A DNA stretch of 64,000 nucleotides. It comes from Streptomyces noursei ATCC 11455. GTDB lineage: Bacteria; Actinomycetota; Actinomycetes; Streptomycetales; Streptomycetaceae. Positions 1 through 10,132 of the stretch are shown piece after piece (within the stretch, counting starts at the first letter, position 1; each line of letters begins with the position of its first letter). Under the pieces are notes generated by a model, which ran no database searches, had not been told where the DNA came from, and saw only the letters and a program-made list of their open reading frames with translations. Location: assembly GCF_001704275.1 (NCBI RefSeq), contig NZ_CP011533.1, positions 3,658,001-3,722,000 on the forward strand. The letters are read 5' to 3'. The translations under genes and the position numbers were made by a program.

Positions 1-162
1 CACGATGCCCAGGGTCTCGCCCTGCCGGAGGTCGAAGGAGACCCCGTCGACGGCCTTGACCGCGCCCACCTGCTTCTTGATCAGCACGCCCTGGGTGAGC
101 GGGTAGTGCTTGACCAGGTCGCGGACCGCGAGGAGGGGTTCACGGGGTTCAGCGGGCGCCAT
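1..162 (-). CDS. Oligopeptide/dipeptide ABC transporter ATP-binding protein, DppF/OppF type (partial, N-terminus only)
   Basis: Only the first 54 codons are in the window; the gene runs off the left edge. The visible N-terminus reads [20 protein letters not shown] and continues into the conserved strands that precede Walker A ([20 protein letters not shown]). This is the standard start of the second ATPase of a peptide importer. In this family the pair of ATPases forms a heterodimer that powers uptake through the DppB/DppC channel. It overlaps the preceding ATPase gene by 14 bp, so it is the last visible gene of the operon and is translationally coupled. Substrate cannot be deduced from this fragment. 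Confidence 0.85.
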   Translation of the reverse strand, partial: MAPAEPREPLLAVRDLVKHYPLTQGVLIKKQVGAVKAVDGVSFDLRQGETLGIV

Positions 163-1186
163 CGAACGCCTCCTTCCGGCCCTCGATCGTCTCTTTCCAG
201 AAGTGGCAGGCGCTGGTCCGGCCCGGCCCGACGTCGTAGAGCGGCGGGCGGTCGGTGTGGCAGACGTCGCGGGCCAGCGGACAGCGGGGGTGGAAGGCGC
301 AGCCCGGCGGGATGGCGGTGAGGTTCGGCGGCAGGCCCTTGATCGCGTGCAGTTCCCGGCCCTTGTGCCCCAGGCGGGGGACGGACTCCAGCAGTCCGCG
401 GGTGTACGGGTGCGCGGGCGCCTTGTAGAGCTGGTGCACCGGGGCGGTCTCGACGACCCGGCCCGCGTACATCACGGCGATGGTGTCGGCGACGTCGGCG
501 ACCACGCCCAGGTCGTGGGTGATCAGGATCAGGCCCATCCGATATTCCCGGCGCAACTCCGCGAGCAGGTCCATGACCTGGGCCTGGACCGTGACGTCCA
601 GGGCGGTGGTCGGCTCGTCGGCGATGATCAGGTCGGGTTCCAGGGCGAGCGCCATGGCGATCATGATGCGCTGGCGCATACCGCCGGAGAACTGGTGCGG
701 ATAGTCCCCCACCCGCGCCCGGGCCGCCGGGATGCCGACCCGTTCCATCAGCTCGACGGCCTTGGCGCGGGCTTCCTTGCGGGACGTCCCGGTGTGCACC
801 CGGAACATCTCGCCGAGTTGGGTGCCGACGCTGAGCACCGGGTTCAGTGCGGAGAGCGCGTCCTGGAAGATCATCGCCATCTTCGCGCCGCGGATCCTCC
901 GACGCTCCTCCTTGCCCAGGGTGAGCAGATCGCGTCCCTGGAAGAGGATCCGGCCGCCGGTGACGAAGCCCGGTGGGGAGTCGAGGATGCCCATCACGGC
1001 CTGCGCGGTGACGGACTTGCCGGAGCCGGACTCGCCGAGCACCGCCAGCGTCTGGCCGGCGGCCACGGTGTAGCTGACGCCGTTGACGGCCTTGGCCACC
1101 CCGTCCCGGGTGCGGAACTCCACCGCCAGGTCCTGGACGTCGAGCAGGGGCTGCGCCGGGGGCGCGCCGCCGTCGGTCATCTCCAC
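149..1186 (-). CDS. Oligopeptide/dipeptide ABC transporter ATP-binding protein, DppD/OppD type
   Basis: 345 residues, a normal length for the family. Walker A (GESGSGKS) lies near residue 51, the ABC signature (FSGGMRQR) near 165 and Walker B ([12 protein letters not shown]) near 185. The C-terminal peptide-importer extension has the cysteine-rich pattern typical of OppD/DppD ([14 protein letters not shown]), which in relatives can bind an Fe-S cluster. It hydrolyses ATP to drive peptide import. It starts 8 bp after the permease gene with a GAGGAGG ribosome site, and ends inside the next ATPase gene. Family is certain; the transported peptide is unknown. Confidence 0.93.
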   Translation of the reverse strand: MEMTDGGAPPAQPLLDVQDLAVEFRTRDGVAKAVNGVSYTVAAGQTLAVLGESGSGKSVTAQAVMGILDSPPGFVTGGRILFQGRDLLTLGKEERRRIRGAKMAMIFQDALSALNPVLSVGTQLGEMFRVHTGTSRKEARAKAVELMERVGIPAARARVGDYPHQFSGGMRQRIMIAMALALEPDLIIADEPTTALDVTVQAQVMDLLAELRREYRMGLILITHDLGVVADVADTIAVMYAGRVVETAPVHQLYKAPAHPYTRGLLESVPRLGHKGRELHAIKGLPPNLTAIPPGCAFHPRCPLARDVCHTDRPPLYDVGPGRTSACHFWKETIEGRKEAFDGAR

Positions 1187-1193
1187 CGCCTCC

Positions 1194-2177
1194 TCAGCGC
1201 AGCTTGGGGTCGAGGGCGTCGCGCACCGCGTCGCCGAGCATGATGAACGCCAGCACCGTGATGCTCAGCGCGCCCGCGGGCCAGAGCAGCATGTGGGGGG
1301 CGTTGCGGATGTGGGTGGAGGCGGCGGAGATGTCGATGCCCCAGGAGACGGTGGGCGGTTTCAGACCCGCGCCGAGGTAGGACAGGGTGGCCTCCAGGGC
1401 GATGTAGGTGCCCAGCGCGATGGTGGCGACGACGATGACGGGGGCGACGGCGTTGGGGGCGATGTGCCGCAGCAGCAGCCGCCCGTTGCCCGCGCCCAGG
1501 GCCCGGGCGGCCTGGACGTAGTCGTTCTGCTTGGCGGTGACGACCGAGCCGCGGGCGATCCGGGCGATCTGCGGCCAGCCGAGCAGCACGATGAAGCCGA
1601 TCACCGGCCAGACGGTGGTGCTGGTGACCACGGAGAGGAAGACCAGCCCGCCGAGCAGCACCGGGATGCCGAAGAAGATGTCGGCGAGCCGGGAGAGCAG
1701 GGTGTCCGACCAGCCGCCGAAGAAGCCGGCCAGGCCGCCGAGCAGGCCACCCAGGAGGGCGACGCCGGCGGTGGCGCAGGTGCCGACCGTGATGGAGGCA
1801 CGGGCGCCGTAGACGACCCGGGTGTAGACGTCCCGGCCCTGGGTGTCGTAGCCGAAGGGGTGGCCGGGGCCGGCGCCCTGCTGGGCCTTGGCGAGGTCGG
1901 CGCGGTAGGGGTTGCCGGTGGCGATCAGCTGCGGCCAGAGGGCGATGACCACCAGGAAGACGATGACCAGCGCGGAGACCACGAAGACCGGGTTGCGGCG
2001 CAGGTCGTGCCAGGCGTCGCTCCACAGGCTGCGGGGTTTGCCGGTGGGTTCGCCGCCCGGGGGCAGGGGCCCGGCGGCGGGGGCGCGTTCGAGCGATTCG
2101 GCCTCGCCGATGGCGAGCGCGGCGGTGCCACCGTCGCCGTGGCCGATGGCTTCCTTGGGCACGTGGGGCTCAGGCAT
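1194..2177 (-). CDS. Peptide ABC transporter permease, DppC/OppC type
   Basis: 327 residues. The cytoplasmic N-terminus of about 60 residues is followed by about six hydrophobic segments. The binding-protein-dependent transport (EAA) motif is around residues 205-235 (ARALGAGNGRLLLRHIAPN), where the ATPases dock. The first membrane span (VFVVSALVIVFLVVIAL) precedes the OppC_N-type periplasmic stretch. The start overlaps the end of dppB by 8 bp, so coupled translation is likely. It forms the channel heterodimer with the next permease. Confidence 0.93.
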   Translation of the reverse strand: MPEPHVPKEAIGHGDGGTAALAIGEAESLERAPAAGPLPPGGEPTGKPRSLWSDAWHDLRRNPVFVVSALVIVFLVVIALWPQLIATGNPYRADLAKAQQGAGPGHPFGYDTQGRDVYTRVVYGARASITVGTCATAGVALLGGLLGGLAGFFGGWSDTLLSRLADIFFGIPVLLGGLVFLSVVTSTTVWPVIGFIVLLGWPQIARIARGSVVTAKQNDYVQAARALGAGNGRLLLRHIAPNAVAPVIVVATIALGTYIALEATLSYLGAGLKPPTVSWGIDISAASTHIRNAPHMLLWPAGALSITVLAFIMLGDAVRDALDPKLR

Positions 2178-3093
2178 AGCGGATCCTCGGGTCGAGGACG
2201 GCGTAGAGCAGGTCGACCAGCAGGTTGGCGATCAGGAAGACCAGCACCAGGATCGTCACGAAGCCCACCACGGTGGGCGAGTTCTGCCGGAGGATGCCCT
2301 GGTAGAGCTGGTAGCCGACGCCGTGGATGTTGAAGATGCGCTCGGTGACGATGGCGCCGCCCATCAGCGCGCCGATGTCGGTGCCGATGAAGGTGACGAC
2401 CGGGATCAGGGAGTTCCGCAGCAGGTGACGGGTGATCACCCGGTGCCGGGGCAGGCCCTTGGCGATGGCGGTGCGGACGTAGTCGGCGCGGGCGTTCTCC
2501 GCGATCGAGGTCCGGGTCAGCCGGGTGACGTAGGCGAGCGAGACCAGCGCCAACACCAGGCCGGGCAGCAGCAGTTGGCCCAGCGGCGCGTCCAGGGCGA
2601 CGGTCGGCGCGGCCCATTCCCACTTCACGCCGAAGACGTACTGGAGCAGATAGCCGCTGACGAAGGTCGGTACGGAGACCACGACGAGGGTGAGGACCAG
2701 CACGGTGGTGTCGATGCCCCGGCCGCGCCGCAGCCCGCTGAACACCCCCAGCGCGATGCCCACCACCATTTCGAGGACGATCGCGACCAGGGTGAGCCGG
2801 AGGGTGACGGAGAAGGCCGAGGACATCAGCTCGGTGACCGGTCGGCCGTTGAACGCGATGCCGAAGTTCCCCTGGAAGATCTGGCCCATGTAGTGCGGGT
2901 ACTGCTTCCACAACGGCTGGTCGAGGTAGAGGTCGCGGCGGATCTGCGCCGCGGTGGCGGGGTCCGGCGCCCGGTCGCCGAACATCGCGGCGACCGGGTC
3001 GCCCAGTGCGTAGACCATCAGGAAGATCAGAAAGGTGCTGCCGATGAACACCGGGATCATCTGGAGCAGCCGCCGGATCACATAACGTCCCAT
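2170..3093 (-). CDS. Peptide ABC transporter permease, DppB/OppB type
   Basis: 307 residues from ATG at 3093, chosen because a GGAGG ribosome site lies 10 bp upstream and MGRYVIRRLLQMIPVFIGS is the canonical DppB N-terminus; an upstream in-frame start would run into the binding-protein gene. Six membrane spans are predicted. The EAA loop (TAIAKGLPRHRVITRHLLRN) is near residues 185-205 and the protein ends with the common LDPRIRYA motif. Second gene of the operon, 20 bp after the substrate-binding gene. Confidence 0.93.
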   Translation of the reverse strand: MGRYVIRRLLQMIPVFIGSTFLIFLMVYALGDPVAAMFGDRAPDPATAAQIRRDLYLDQPLWKQYPHYMGQIFQGNFGIAFNGRPVTELMSSAFSVTLRLTLVAIVLEMVVGIALGVFSGLRRGRGIDTTVLVLTLVVVSVPTFVSGYLLQYVFGVKWEWAAPTVALDAPLGQLLLPGLVLALVSLAYVTRLTRTSIAENARADYVRTAIAKGLPRHRVITRHLLRNSLIPVVTFIGTDIGALMGGAIVTERIFNIHGVGYQLYQGILRQNSPTVVGFVTILVLVFLIANLLVDLLYAVLDPRIRYA

Positions 3094-3113
3094 GAGCGCG
3101 TCTGCCTCCGTGG

Positions 3114-4736
3114 TCAACCGACGGTGATCTCGTTGTAGACCGGCACGCTGAACGGATTGAGCCGGACATTGCTGATCCGTTCCGAATAGCCGGCGCTGCC
3201 GTTCTGGTACCACAGCGGGATGGCGGGCATCTCGCGAGCGAGGACCCGCTCCGCGTCCTGGAATTTCGCCACCGCCTGCCGGGTGTCCGGGGCGGCGTTC
3301 GCCTGGTTGACGAGTTTGTCGAATTCGGGGTTGCTGAATTTTCCGTCGTTGGAGGAGGCGCCGGTGTAGTACAGCGGCTGGAGGAAGTTCTGGATCAGCG
3401 GGTAGTCCATCTGCCAGCCGGCCCGGAACGGCCCGGTCAGCTGTTTGGCACTGATCTTGTTACGGAAGTCCGCGAAGGTGCCGACGGGATTCCCCACGCA
3501 CGCCTTGTCGTCCCCCAGCGTCTTGTTGATGCTGTTGCAGATCGCGTCGACCCAGTCCTTGTGCGAGCCGGTGTCGGCGTTGTACGTGATCGTGGTCCGG
3601 CCGCCGGGAATTCCGCCGCCGTCCTTGATGAGTTGCCGGGCCTTCGCCGGGTTGAATTCACAGGGTTCGCCGCAGAGCCCCGGTTTGTAGCCGCCCTTGA
3701 CGCCCAGTACCGGTGAGGTCCAGTCGGTGGCCGGGGTGCGGGTGTGCTGGAAGATCTCCTTGGTGATCTGCCCCCGGTCGATCGCCATCGACAGGCCGCG
3801 TCGCACCTGCGCCGTACCCGATTTGCTCCACCGCGGGTCGTACATGGGGAAGGTGAGGGTCTGGATGATCCCGGCCGGCGTGTTCAGATACCGGTCTCCC
3901 AGATCTGCCCGGACGTTCTTCAGTTGGGAGGCCGGAATGTCGTCCACCAGGTCGAGGTTCCCGGCCTGGAGGTCGGTGTAGGCGGTTTCGTTGTCGGTGT
4001 AGACGCGGAGGTCGATCCCGCCGTTCTGCGCCGGGTCGGAGCCGGGGTACCTCGTCCACTTCCGCATTTTCAGCACGCTGCCCTTGGCATACGAATCCAC
4101 CAGGTACGGGCCGTTGCCGATGGGTTTCGCCAGCCAGCCGGCATGGTCGCGGAAGAACGTCTGGGGCAGCGGCATGAAAGCCGAATAGCCCAGGGTGTCC
4201 GGCCAGCTGGAGAACTTCTGGTTCAGGGCGACGGTGAAGGTGTGGTCGTCCTTCACCCGGAGTCCGGAGAGGGTCTTCGCGGTGGCCGAACCACTGTCCG
4301 GGTGCACCTTGTCGAAGCCGTCGATGTACTGGAAGAAGGGCGCGTTCTTCTGCTTGTTGTCCAGCAACGCGCCGTAATTCCAGGCGTCCACGAAGGACTT
4401 GGCGGTGACCTTCTCGCCGTTGCTGAAGGTCCAGCCGCGCTTGAGCGTCACGGTGTAGTGCTGGGCGTCGGTGGTCTCGATCTTCTCGGCGAGGACGTTC
4501 TCCGCGGCACCGGTCCCGGGGTTGTAGCGCTTGAGGCCGCGGAACAGCATTTCCAGGACCTTGCCGCCCTGCACCTCGTTGGTGTTGGCCGGCTCCAGCG
4601 GATTCTGCGGGTCCCCCCAGGAGGCGCTGACCACGGCGGAGCCGCCCGGCCCGGCGGTCCCGCCCCCGCAGGCGGTGGCCACGAGGGCCAGCACCCCCGC
4701 GCAGACGGCCCACTTCGCGCGCACGGCTCCGCGCAT
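3114..4736 (-). CDS. Peptide ABC transporter substrate-binding lipoprotein (solute-binding protein family 5)
   Basis: 540 residues. A lipoprotein signal peptide ends in the lipobox LVATAC, with lipidation expected at Cys23. The mature protein has the family-5 layout (LEPANTNEVQGGKVLEMLF near the start, then the GWTFSNGEKVTAKSFVDAWN signature around residues 100-120). An AAGGAGG ribosome site lies just upstream of the ATG. It is the first gene of a five-gene operon and should capture peptides at the outer face of the membrane. In S. coelicolor the bldK peptide importer, from memory, lies near typA as here, so a BldK or neighbouring-paralogue role is possible, but gene order differs and I cannot verify orthology. 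Confidence 0.92.
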   Translation of the reverse strand: MRGAVRAKWAVCAGVLALVATACGGGTAGPGGSAVVSASWGDPQNPLEPANTNEVQGGKVLEMLFRGLKRYNPGTGAAENVLAEKIETTDAQHYTVTLKRGWTFSNGEKVTAKSFVDAWNYGALLDNKQKNAPFFQYIDGFDKVHPDSGSATAKTLSGLRVKDDHTFTVALNQKFSSWPDTLGYSAFMPLPQTFFRDHAGWLAKPIGNGPYLVDSYAKGSVLKMRKWTRYPGSDPAQNGGIDLRVYTDNETAYTDLQAGNLDLVDDIPASQLKNVRADLGDRYLNTPAGIIQTLTFPMYDPRWSKSGTAQVRRGLSMAIDRGQITKEIFQHTRTPATDWTSPVLGVKGGYKPGLCGEPCEFNPAKARQLIKDGGGIPGGRTTITYNADTGSHKDWVDAICNSINKTLGDDKACVGNPVGTFADFRNKISAKQLTGPFRAGWQMDYPLIQNFLQPLYYTGASSNDGKFSNPEFDKLVNQANAAPDTRQAVAKFQDAERVLAREMPAIPLWYQNGSAGYSERISNVRLNPFSVPVYNEITVG

Positions 4737-4926
4737 GGCGCCTCCTTACGGTCCGGACTCCGGGTCACACGTAGTCACGGGGACCACACGTAGCCCACAT
4801 CAGAGCCCAAACCGGGGCATAGCGCACCTCGGCACCGGCCGCCACTGCTCCGAACCCCCGGGAAACCCCTCGGATGACCGACCCCCGGTCACCGCCCCGT
4901 GCCACCGGGGCCGTACCGGCATACGG

Positions 4927-4962
4927 CGGCGCCCCGTCGGACCATGGTCCGACGGGGCGCCG
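4927..4962. terminator. Perfect 36-bp palindrome downstream of typA
   Basis: Two 18-base arms centred on ACCATGGT pair without a mismatch. It sits 24 bp beyond the typA stop, in the 250-bp gap to the start of the peptide-transporter operon, which lies on the same strand. It most likely ends typA transcription before that operon. The rest of the gap (4737-4926) holds the operon promoter region; I see no clear -35/-10 pair. Confidence 0.75.
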
Positions 4963-4986
4963 GGAAGAGCCGTGGCGCGGGTCGCG

Positions 4987-6894
4987 TCAGCCGTGCTTGG
5001 CGCGCGAGGCGGTGCGGCCGCGCTCCTTCTGGTCCAGGACGACCTTGCGGATGCGGACGGCCTCCGGGGTCACCTCGACGCACTCGTCGTCGCGGCAGAA
5101 CTCCAGGGACTGCTCCAGCGACAGCTTGCGCGGCGGGACGATCGCCTCGAAGGAGTCGGCCGAGGAGGAGCGCATGTTCGTGAGCTTCTTCTCCTTGGTG
5201 ATGTTCACGTCCATGTCGTCGGCGCGCGAGTTCTCGCCGACGATCATGCCCTCGTACACCTCGGTGCCGGGGTCGGTGAACAGCACGCCGCGCTCCTGCA
5301 GGTTCGTCATCGCGAAGGCGGTGACGGCACCGGCACGGTCGGCGACCAGCGAGCCGTTGTTACGGGTCGTCAGCGTGCCGAACCACGGCTCGTGGCCCTC
5401 GTGGATGGAGTGGCCGATGCCCGTGCCGCGGGTCTGCGTCAGGAACTCCGTACGGAAGCCGATGAGGCCGCGCGACGGGACCACGAACTCCATGCGGACC
5501 CAGCCGGAGCCGTGGTTCGACATGTTGTCCATGCGGCCCTTGCGGACACCCATGAGCTGCGTGACGGCGCCCATGTGCTCCTCGGGCACGTCGATCGTCA
5601 TGCGCTCGACCGGCTCGTGGACCTTGCCGTCGATCTCCTTGGTGACCACCTGCGGCTTGCCGATGGTCAGCTCGAAGCCCTCACGGCGCATCTGCTCGAC
5701 GAGGATGGCCAGCGCCAGCTCACCGCGGCCCTGCACCTCCCAGGCGTCGGGGCGCTCGGTGTCCAGGACGCGCAGCGAGACGTTACCGATCAGCTCGCGG
5801 TCCAGGCGGTCCTTCACCTGGCGGGCGGTGACCTTGCGGTCCTTGACCGCCGTCTTGGCGGCGGCGCCCTTGCCGGTGCCGCCGCGGCCGACCAGCGGCG
5901 AGGTGTTCGTGCCGATGACCATGGAGATGGCCGGCTCGTCGACCGTGATCAGCGGCAGCGCGATCGGGTTCTCCGGGTCGGCCAGCGTCTCGCCGATCAT
6001 GATGTCGGGGATACCGGCGACCGCGCAGATGTCACCGGGGCCCGCGACCTCGGCGGGCTTGCGGGTGAGCGCCTCGGTCATCATCAGCTCGGAGATGCGG
6101 ACGTTCGAGACCGTGCCGTCGCGCTTGATCCAGGCCACGGTCTGGCCCTTGCGCAGCTCGCCCTGCTCGACGCGCAGGAGCGCGATACGGCCGAGGAAGT
6201 TGTCGGCGTCCAGGTTCGTGACGTGCGCCTGGAGCGGGGCCGTCTCGTCGTAGGTCGGGGCCGGGACGTGCTCCAGGATCGTGGAGAAGAACGGCTCCAG
6301 GTTGGTGGAGTCGGCCGGGACCGTGCCGTCCTCCGGCTTCGTCAGCGACGCGATGCCGTCACGGCCGCACGCGTAGACGATCGGGAACTCGATCTGCTCC
6401 TCGTCCGCGTCCAGGTCCAGGAACAGGTCGTACGTCTCGTTGACGACCTCGTCGATGCGGGAGTCCGGACGGTCCGTCTTGTTGATGCACAGGATGACGG
6501 GCATCCGGGCCTGCAGCGCCTTGCGCAGCACGAAGCGGGTCTGCGGGAGCGGGCCCTCGGAGGCGTCCACCAGCAGGACCACCGCGTCGACCATCGACAG
6601 ACCACGCTCGACCTCGCCACCGAAGTCGGCGTGACCGGGGGTGTCGATGATGTTGATCGTGATGGGCTCCCCGCCGTCCTTCGGGTGATACTTCACCGCG
6701 GTGTTCTTGGCGAGGATCGTGATGCCCTTTTCACGCTCCAGGTCGTTCGAGTCCATGACGCGGTCGTCGACGGACTCCAGCTGGTGCGCGGCGAAGGCGC
6801 CGGCCTGCTTGAGCATGGCGTCGACGATGGTCGTCTTGCCGTGGTCGACGTGGGCGACGATGGCGACGTTACGGATGTCGTGGCGCGTGGCCAT
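4987..6894 (-). CDS. typA: Translational GTPase TypA/BipA
   Basis: 635 residues, the normal BipA length. G1 is AHVDHGKTT at residues 14-22, the G3 element reads DTPGHADF, and the G4 element is NKTDRPDSR. Beta-barrel domain II, EF-G-like domains III and V and the BipA-specific C-terminal domain all align along the length. It is a ribosome-associated GTPase linked to 50S assembly and stress adaptation. The ATG at 6894 has a GGGAG element about 12 bp upstream. The gene appears monocistronic, with its own terminator palindrome downstream. The 184 bp upstream hold its promoter and the 3' flank of the next gene. Confidence 0.97.
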   Translation of the reverse strand: MATRHDIRNVAIVAHVDHGKTTIVDAMLKQAGAFAAHQLESVDDRVMDSNDLEREKGITILAKNTAVKYHPKDGGEPITINIIDTPGHADFGGEVERGLSMVDAVVLLVDASEGPLPQTRFVLRKALQARMPVILCINKTDRPDSRIDEVVNETYDLFLDLDADEEQIEFPIVYACGRDGIASLTKPEDGTVPADSTNLEPFFSTILEHVPAPTYDETAPLQAHVTNLDADNFLGRIALLRVEQGELRKGQTVAWIKRDGTVSNVRISELMMTEALTRKPAEVAGPGDICAVAGIPDIMIGETLADPENPIALPLITVDEPAISMVIGTNTSPLVGRGGTGKGAAAKTAVKDRKVTARQVKDRLDRELIGNVSLRVLDTERPDAWEVQGRGELALAILVEQMRREGFELTIGKPQVVTKEIDGKVHEPVERMTIDVPEEHMGAVTQLMGVRKGRMDNMSNHGSGWVRMEFVVPSRGLIGFRTEFLTQTRGTGIGHSIHEGHEPWFGTLTTRNNGSLVADRAGAVTAFAMTNLQERGVLFTDPGTEVYEGMIVGENSRADDMDVNITKEKKLTNMRSSSADSFEAIVPPRKLSLEQSLEFCRDDECVEVTPEAVRIRKVVLDQKERGRTASRAKHG

Positions 6895-7078
6895 ATTGCG
6901 GCGTACTCCCGAAGTGAGTGGACGGCTGCGCGTACGTCTGTGTTACGCGGCCCTGCCGGGCTTGACACGCCACGGCCTCACCCCATGGTACGGGGCTGCG
7001 GCGGCATTGGCCGCCCCAGCCCGTACGCACTACCTCTGACCTGCGGTTCCTTATCGAACTTTAGCTCTGGCGCAACCC

Positions 7079-9430
7079 CTACTTCGTGTAACCGATGTCT
7101 TGGAAGCGGGGTGTGGCGAAGCCGAACGCGCCGATGTTGGCGAGTGACTTCCTAGTGGCCACCAGTTCCGGCCGCTGGTAGAGCGGGATCGAGCCGGCGG
7201 CGGCCCAGATCCGGGCGTCGGCCTGCTCGACCAGGGTGTGCTCGGCGTCCGTGTCCAGCTCCGAGGCGGCCTGCTCGAAGAGCTGGTCGATGTGGTCGGT
7301 GCCGACCCGGGTGTAGTTCTGCTCGACGGTCAGCGAGCCGTCCGGCGCCGGCTGCGGCTTGGCGAAGATCGGCCGGGCGTCGGTCGCCGGGTAGGCGGTG
7401 CCGGGCCAGGAGTACAGCGCCAGATCGAAGTCGCCGGAGGCGATGTGGTCCTGGAAGTAGCTGGAATCCGGCACCTGCTGGATCGTGGTCCGCACCCCGA
7501 TCCGGTTCAGCATCCCCGAGATCCGCCGGCCGACGGTGCGCAGCTGCTCGGAGCCGGGCCCCTCGGGGAGGACGAAGCGCAGCGCCAGCGGCCGGCCGTC
7601 CTTCCGCAGCACCGGCGCCGCGCCGGGGGCCCGGCCGGCCGCCGCCTGCGGGGAGCGCCCGGCGTCGGCCGGCCGGGCGTGCAGCAGACCGGTGCCGGAC
7701 CACAGGGCGGCGGCGTGGCCGGCGGCGGCGCCCGGCAGATGCGGGGCCTGCCCGGTCTCGATCCGCTCGGCGGCGCCCAGCACCTGCGCGGCCCGCTTCT
7801 TGTACCGCCGGTACCTGCGGTACGCCGGGGAAGCGGTGTCCCCGCCCGACGCCACCTTCTGCTGGGCGGCCTCGGCCTTGTAGAACCCCGCGCTCTGCCG
7901 CAGCAGGGCGGCCTGCTGGACCTCGGAGCCGACCGCCCCGGCGAAGGACAGCGGCGCCTCGGCGGCGGCCGGACGGGCGCCGTCCCGGTCGTCGACCGCG
8001 CCGGGCCGGTGCGGGTTGCGGCCGTCGCTCCCGGCGTCACCGGACTGGTCCACGGCCGTGCCGTCGCCGGGCTCGTCCGCCCGGGGGGCCTCGGAGTACC
8101 CGTCGGCGGCCCGGTCCGGCGTGACCGCCCGGCCGGCGCCGGCCTGCTCCTCCCCCGCCGGCTGCCCGGCGGACCCGCCGGACGGCTTCCAGCCGGCCTC
8201 CGCGAGCAGTTTCTTCGCCTCACCCGAGTCGGTGTCGCCCAGGGCGTCGCTGTGGTCCTCGTAGCCGTGCTGGCCGGCCATCAGCAGGTGGTTGCCGAGC
8301 GGCTTGGCGGGCAGGTCCAGCGGCTTGAGGACGGTGTCGGCGAGCGCCTGCCGGTCGATCGCGCGGGCCACCGCGCGGCGCACCCGCTGGTCGGCGAGCG
8401 GCCCGGCGCTGCCGTTGAGGGCGAGCTGGGTGTAGGCCGGCTCCAGGGCCTTGCGGATGGTGTAGCCGCGCAGCGCGGCGTTCCGGGCGGCGGCGTCCCG
8501 GCCCTCGGCCTTGGCGTCCGCGCCCTTGGCCGCGGGGGGCCCGGCGGCCTGGGCGACCCGCTTGGCGGCGACCTGGTCGACCGCGGCGACGTCGACCGCC
8601 CCGGCGGCCAGCGCCTTGGCCCGCTTGCTCCGGGGCAGCGCCGTGAGCACCAGCCGGTCGAGCTTGGCCCGCTCGCCCCACCACTGGGGGTTGCGGACGA
8701 GGGTGACGGTGCGGTGGTCGGCGTCCCGCTTCTGGACGAGGAACGGGCCGGCGCCGACCGGGAGTTTCTCCCGTACCGCGTCGTTGAAGGCGTTGGCGTC
8801 GCCCATCACGCTCTTCGGGTAGAGCGGGGTGAACAGCGACTGCCAGTCGGCGTACGGGCGGGCGAAGGTGACCTTGACCTCGCGCGGTGTGGCGCCCGCC
8901 GCGACCTTGGAGATCCGGTCGTAACCGGCGTTGCGGGCGGTCCAGTAGGCGTTGTCCTTGCCGCGCAGCGCGTTCCACTGGGCGACGAAGTCCGCGGCGG
9001 TGATCGACCGCCCGTCGCTCCAGCGGGCCTTGGCGTTGAGCTTGTAGGTGACCACCTGCCGCGGCTCGCGGGCGCTGACGTCGGCGGCGGCGAGGTAGTC
9101 GGCGTTGCGCTGCGGCCGGCCGTTGGCGTCGAGGGTGAACAGGCTGGGCAGGACGGCGCCGGTGACCCGGGCGGTGGCCGCGTCGGCGTCGCTCTGGAAG
9201 GCGTTGAAGGTGCCGGGCAGCGAGTCGATCGCCCAGCGGACCGTACCGCCGTCCTTGACCGATCCGCGCGGGGCCGGCGCGATGTCCTGGGACTGGGCGA
9301 CGGAGGGCGCGGTGTCGCCCTGGCTGCATCCGGCCAGTGCCGGCAGCGGGAGCAGCACCCCCACCGCGACGAGCGCGACACAGCGGCGTCTCCGGCACAC
9401 CGCGCCGCCTGGGCTGACGTGGTCGGTCAT
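7079..9430 (-). CDS. Orphan family-5 substrate-binding lipoprotein with a long internal low-complexity insertion
   Basis: 783 residues from ATG at 9430, supported by a GGAGGGA ribosome site; the longer reading frame from 9478 lacks one. A signal peptide ends in LPALAGC, with lipidation expected at Cys35. The N-terminal half and the last 200 residues have the family-5 fold pattern (ARWSDGRSITAADFVAQWNA near residues 130-150). Between about residues 375 and 590 lies an Ala/Gly/Asp/Pro-rich, probably disordered insertion, which makes the protein much longer than the usual 500-600 residues. No permease or ATPase gene is adjacent, so it probably works with a transporter encoded elsewhere or has a different role. 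Stop codon at 7079. Confidence 0.85.
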   Translation of the reverse strand: MTDHVSPGGAVCRRRRCVALVAVGVLLPLPALAGCSQGDTAPSVAQSQDIAPAPRGSVKDGGTVRWAIDSLPGTFNAFQSDADAATARVTGAVLPSLFTLDANGRPQRNADYLAAADVSAREPRQVVTYKLNAKARWSDGRSITAADFVAQWNALRGKDNAYWTARNAGYDRISKVAAGATPREVKVTFARPYADWQSLFTPLYPKSVMGDANAFNDAVREKLPVGAGPFLVQKRDADHRTVTLVRNPQWWGERAKLDRLVLTALPRSKRAKALAAGAVDVAAVDQVAAKRVAQAAGPPAAKGADAKAEGRDAAARNAALRGYTIRKALEPAYTQLALNGSAGPLADQRVRRAVARAIDRQALADTVLKPLDLPAKPLGNHLLMAGQHGYEDHSDALGDTDSGEAKKLLAEAGWKPSGGSAGQPAGEEQAGAGRAVTPDRAADGYSEAPRADEPGDGTAVDQSGDAGSDGRNPHRPGAVDDRDGARPAAAEAPLSFAGAVGSEVQQAALLRQSAGFYKAEAAQQKVASGGDTASPAYRRYRRYKKRAAQVLGAAERIETGQAPHLPGAAAGHAAALWSGTGLLHARPADAGRSPQAAAGRAPGAAPVLRKDGRPLALRFVLPEGPGSEQLRTVGRRISGMLNRIGVRTTIQQVPDSSYFQDHIASGDFDLALYSWPGTAYPATDARPIFAKPQPAPDGSLTVEQNYTRVGTDHIDQLFEQAASELDTDAEHTLVEQADARIWAAAGSIPLYQRPELVATRKSLANIGAFGFATPRFQDIGYTK

Positions 9431-9817
9431 GACTGTTCCCTCCGGGCTCGCGCGCGCCGCGCCGAGCCGCAGCAACACGTTCGGCCGACTTTGCGGCTCA
9501 TCACATCTATGGGCTCCCTACTGAAGGTGACCGCCCAGGCCCGGGTCGTTCGACACGTCGGGGGTCCGGGCAAGGCCACCCGCCCGGCCCAATTGCGACT
9601 CGTCCGGCTGACGGATGCGGGGAGCACGCAGGGAACTCCGCGGACCGCCGTACCGGCTCGATTCGCACCGGAGTTCGGCGTAGCGCAGGTACGGCCGTCC
9701 CGCAACGCACCGGTTCGAGTCGTACTCGCGCCTGCCCCCTTCCCAAGCCCTACTGTGACGCGCGACACTCTCGGGCGCATGAGATCGCCCACCACACTCA
9801 TGAAGTGAGGGCATGTG
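9431..9817. other. Divergent intergenic region (about 385 bp)
   Basis: The gap separates the orphan binding-protein gene (minus) from the succinate dehydrogenase operon (plus) and must hold both promoters. I found no convincing coding frame, terminator or palindrome in it. A tRNA T-loop-like string near 9710 has no matching stem. A GTGAGGG ribosome site at its right end serves the next gene. Confidence 0.4.
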
Positions 9818-10117
9818 ATGTCCGTACAGGACGACTTGACGGCGGTTGAACGCAGCCTGGACGCCCTGGTCCAGGCGGTCGGAAAACTTCAGACGCGGAT
9901 CGGTGGCGGGCTGGACGTCCGCCGGGTCCGCAGCGACACGGACCATCTGCGGGAGAGTCTGGCGCTGCTCAAGCAGGGCCTGGCCGGTGCCCCACCGGGC
10001 CGGCCGGACAAGGCCGAGGACGAGATGGTGCCGATCCCGGACACCCCCTACAACGCCGCGCTGTGGACGGACGCCGAGGACGAGGGCCTGGGCGCCAAGG
10101 ACCGGCACGCGCCCTGA
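9818..10117 (+). CDS. Small hypothetical protein, first gene of the sdh operon
   Basis: 99 residues from ATG at 9818; a GTG three bases earlier is an alternative. The GTGAGGG ribosome site is just upstream. The N-terminal two thirds is a heptad-like amphipathic helix (LTAVERSLDALVQAVGKLQ), suggesting a short coiled coil, followed by an acidic proline-containing tail. There are no cysteines, signal peptide or membrane segment. It ends 15 bp before the membrane-anchor gene, so it is very likely co-transcribed with succinate dehydrogenase. Function unknown. Confidence 0.7.
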   Translation: MSVQDDLTAVERSLDALVQAVGKLQTRIGGGLDVRRVRSDTDHLRESLALLKQGLAGAPPGRPDKAEDEMVPIPDTPYNAALWTDAEDEGLGAKDRHAP

Positions 10118-10132
10118 GGACGGAGACCGACG

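Noticed and set aside
9700..9730. GGTTCGAGTC, like a tRNA T-loop
   Set aside because: The flanks do not form a T stem, and no acceptor, D or anticodon arms are found around it.
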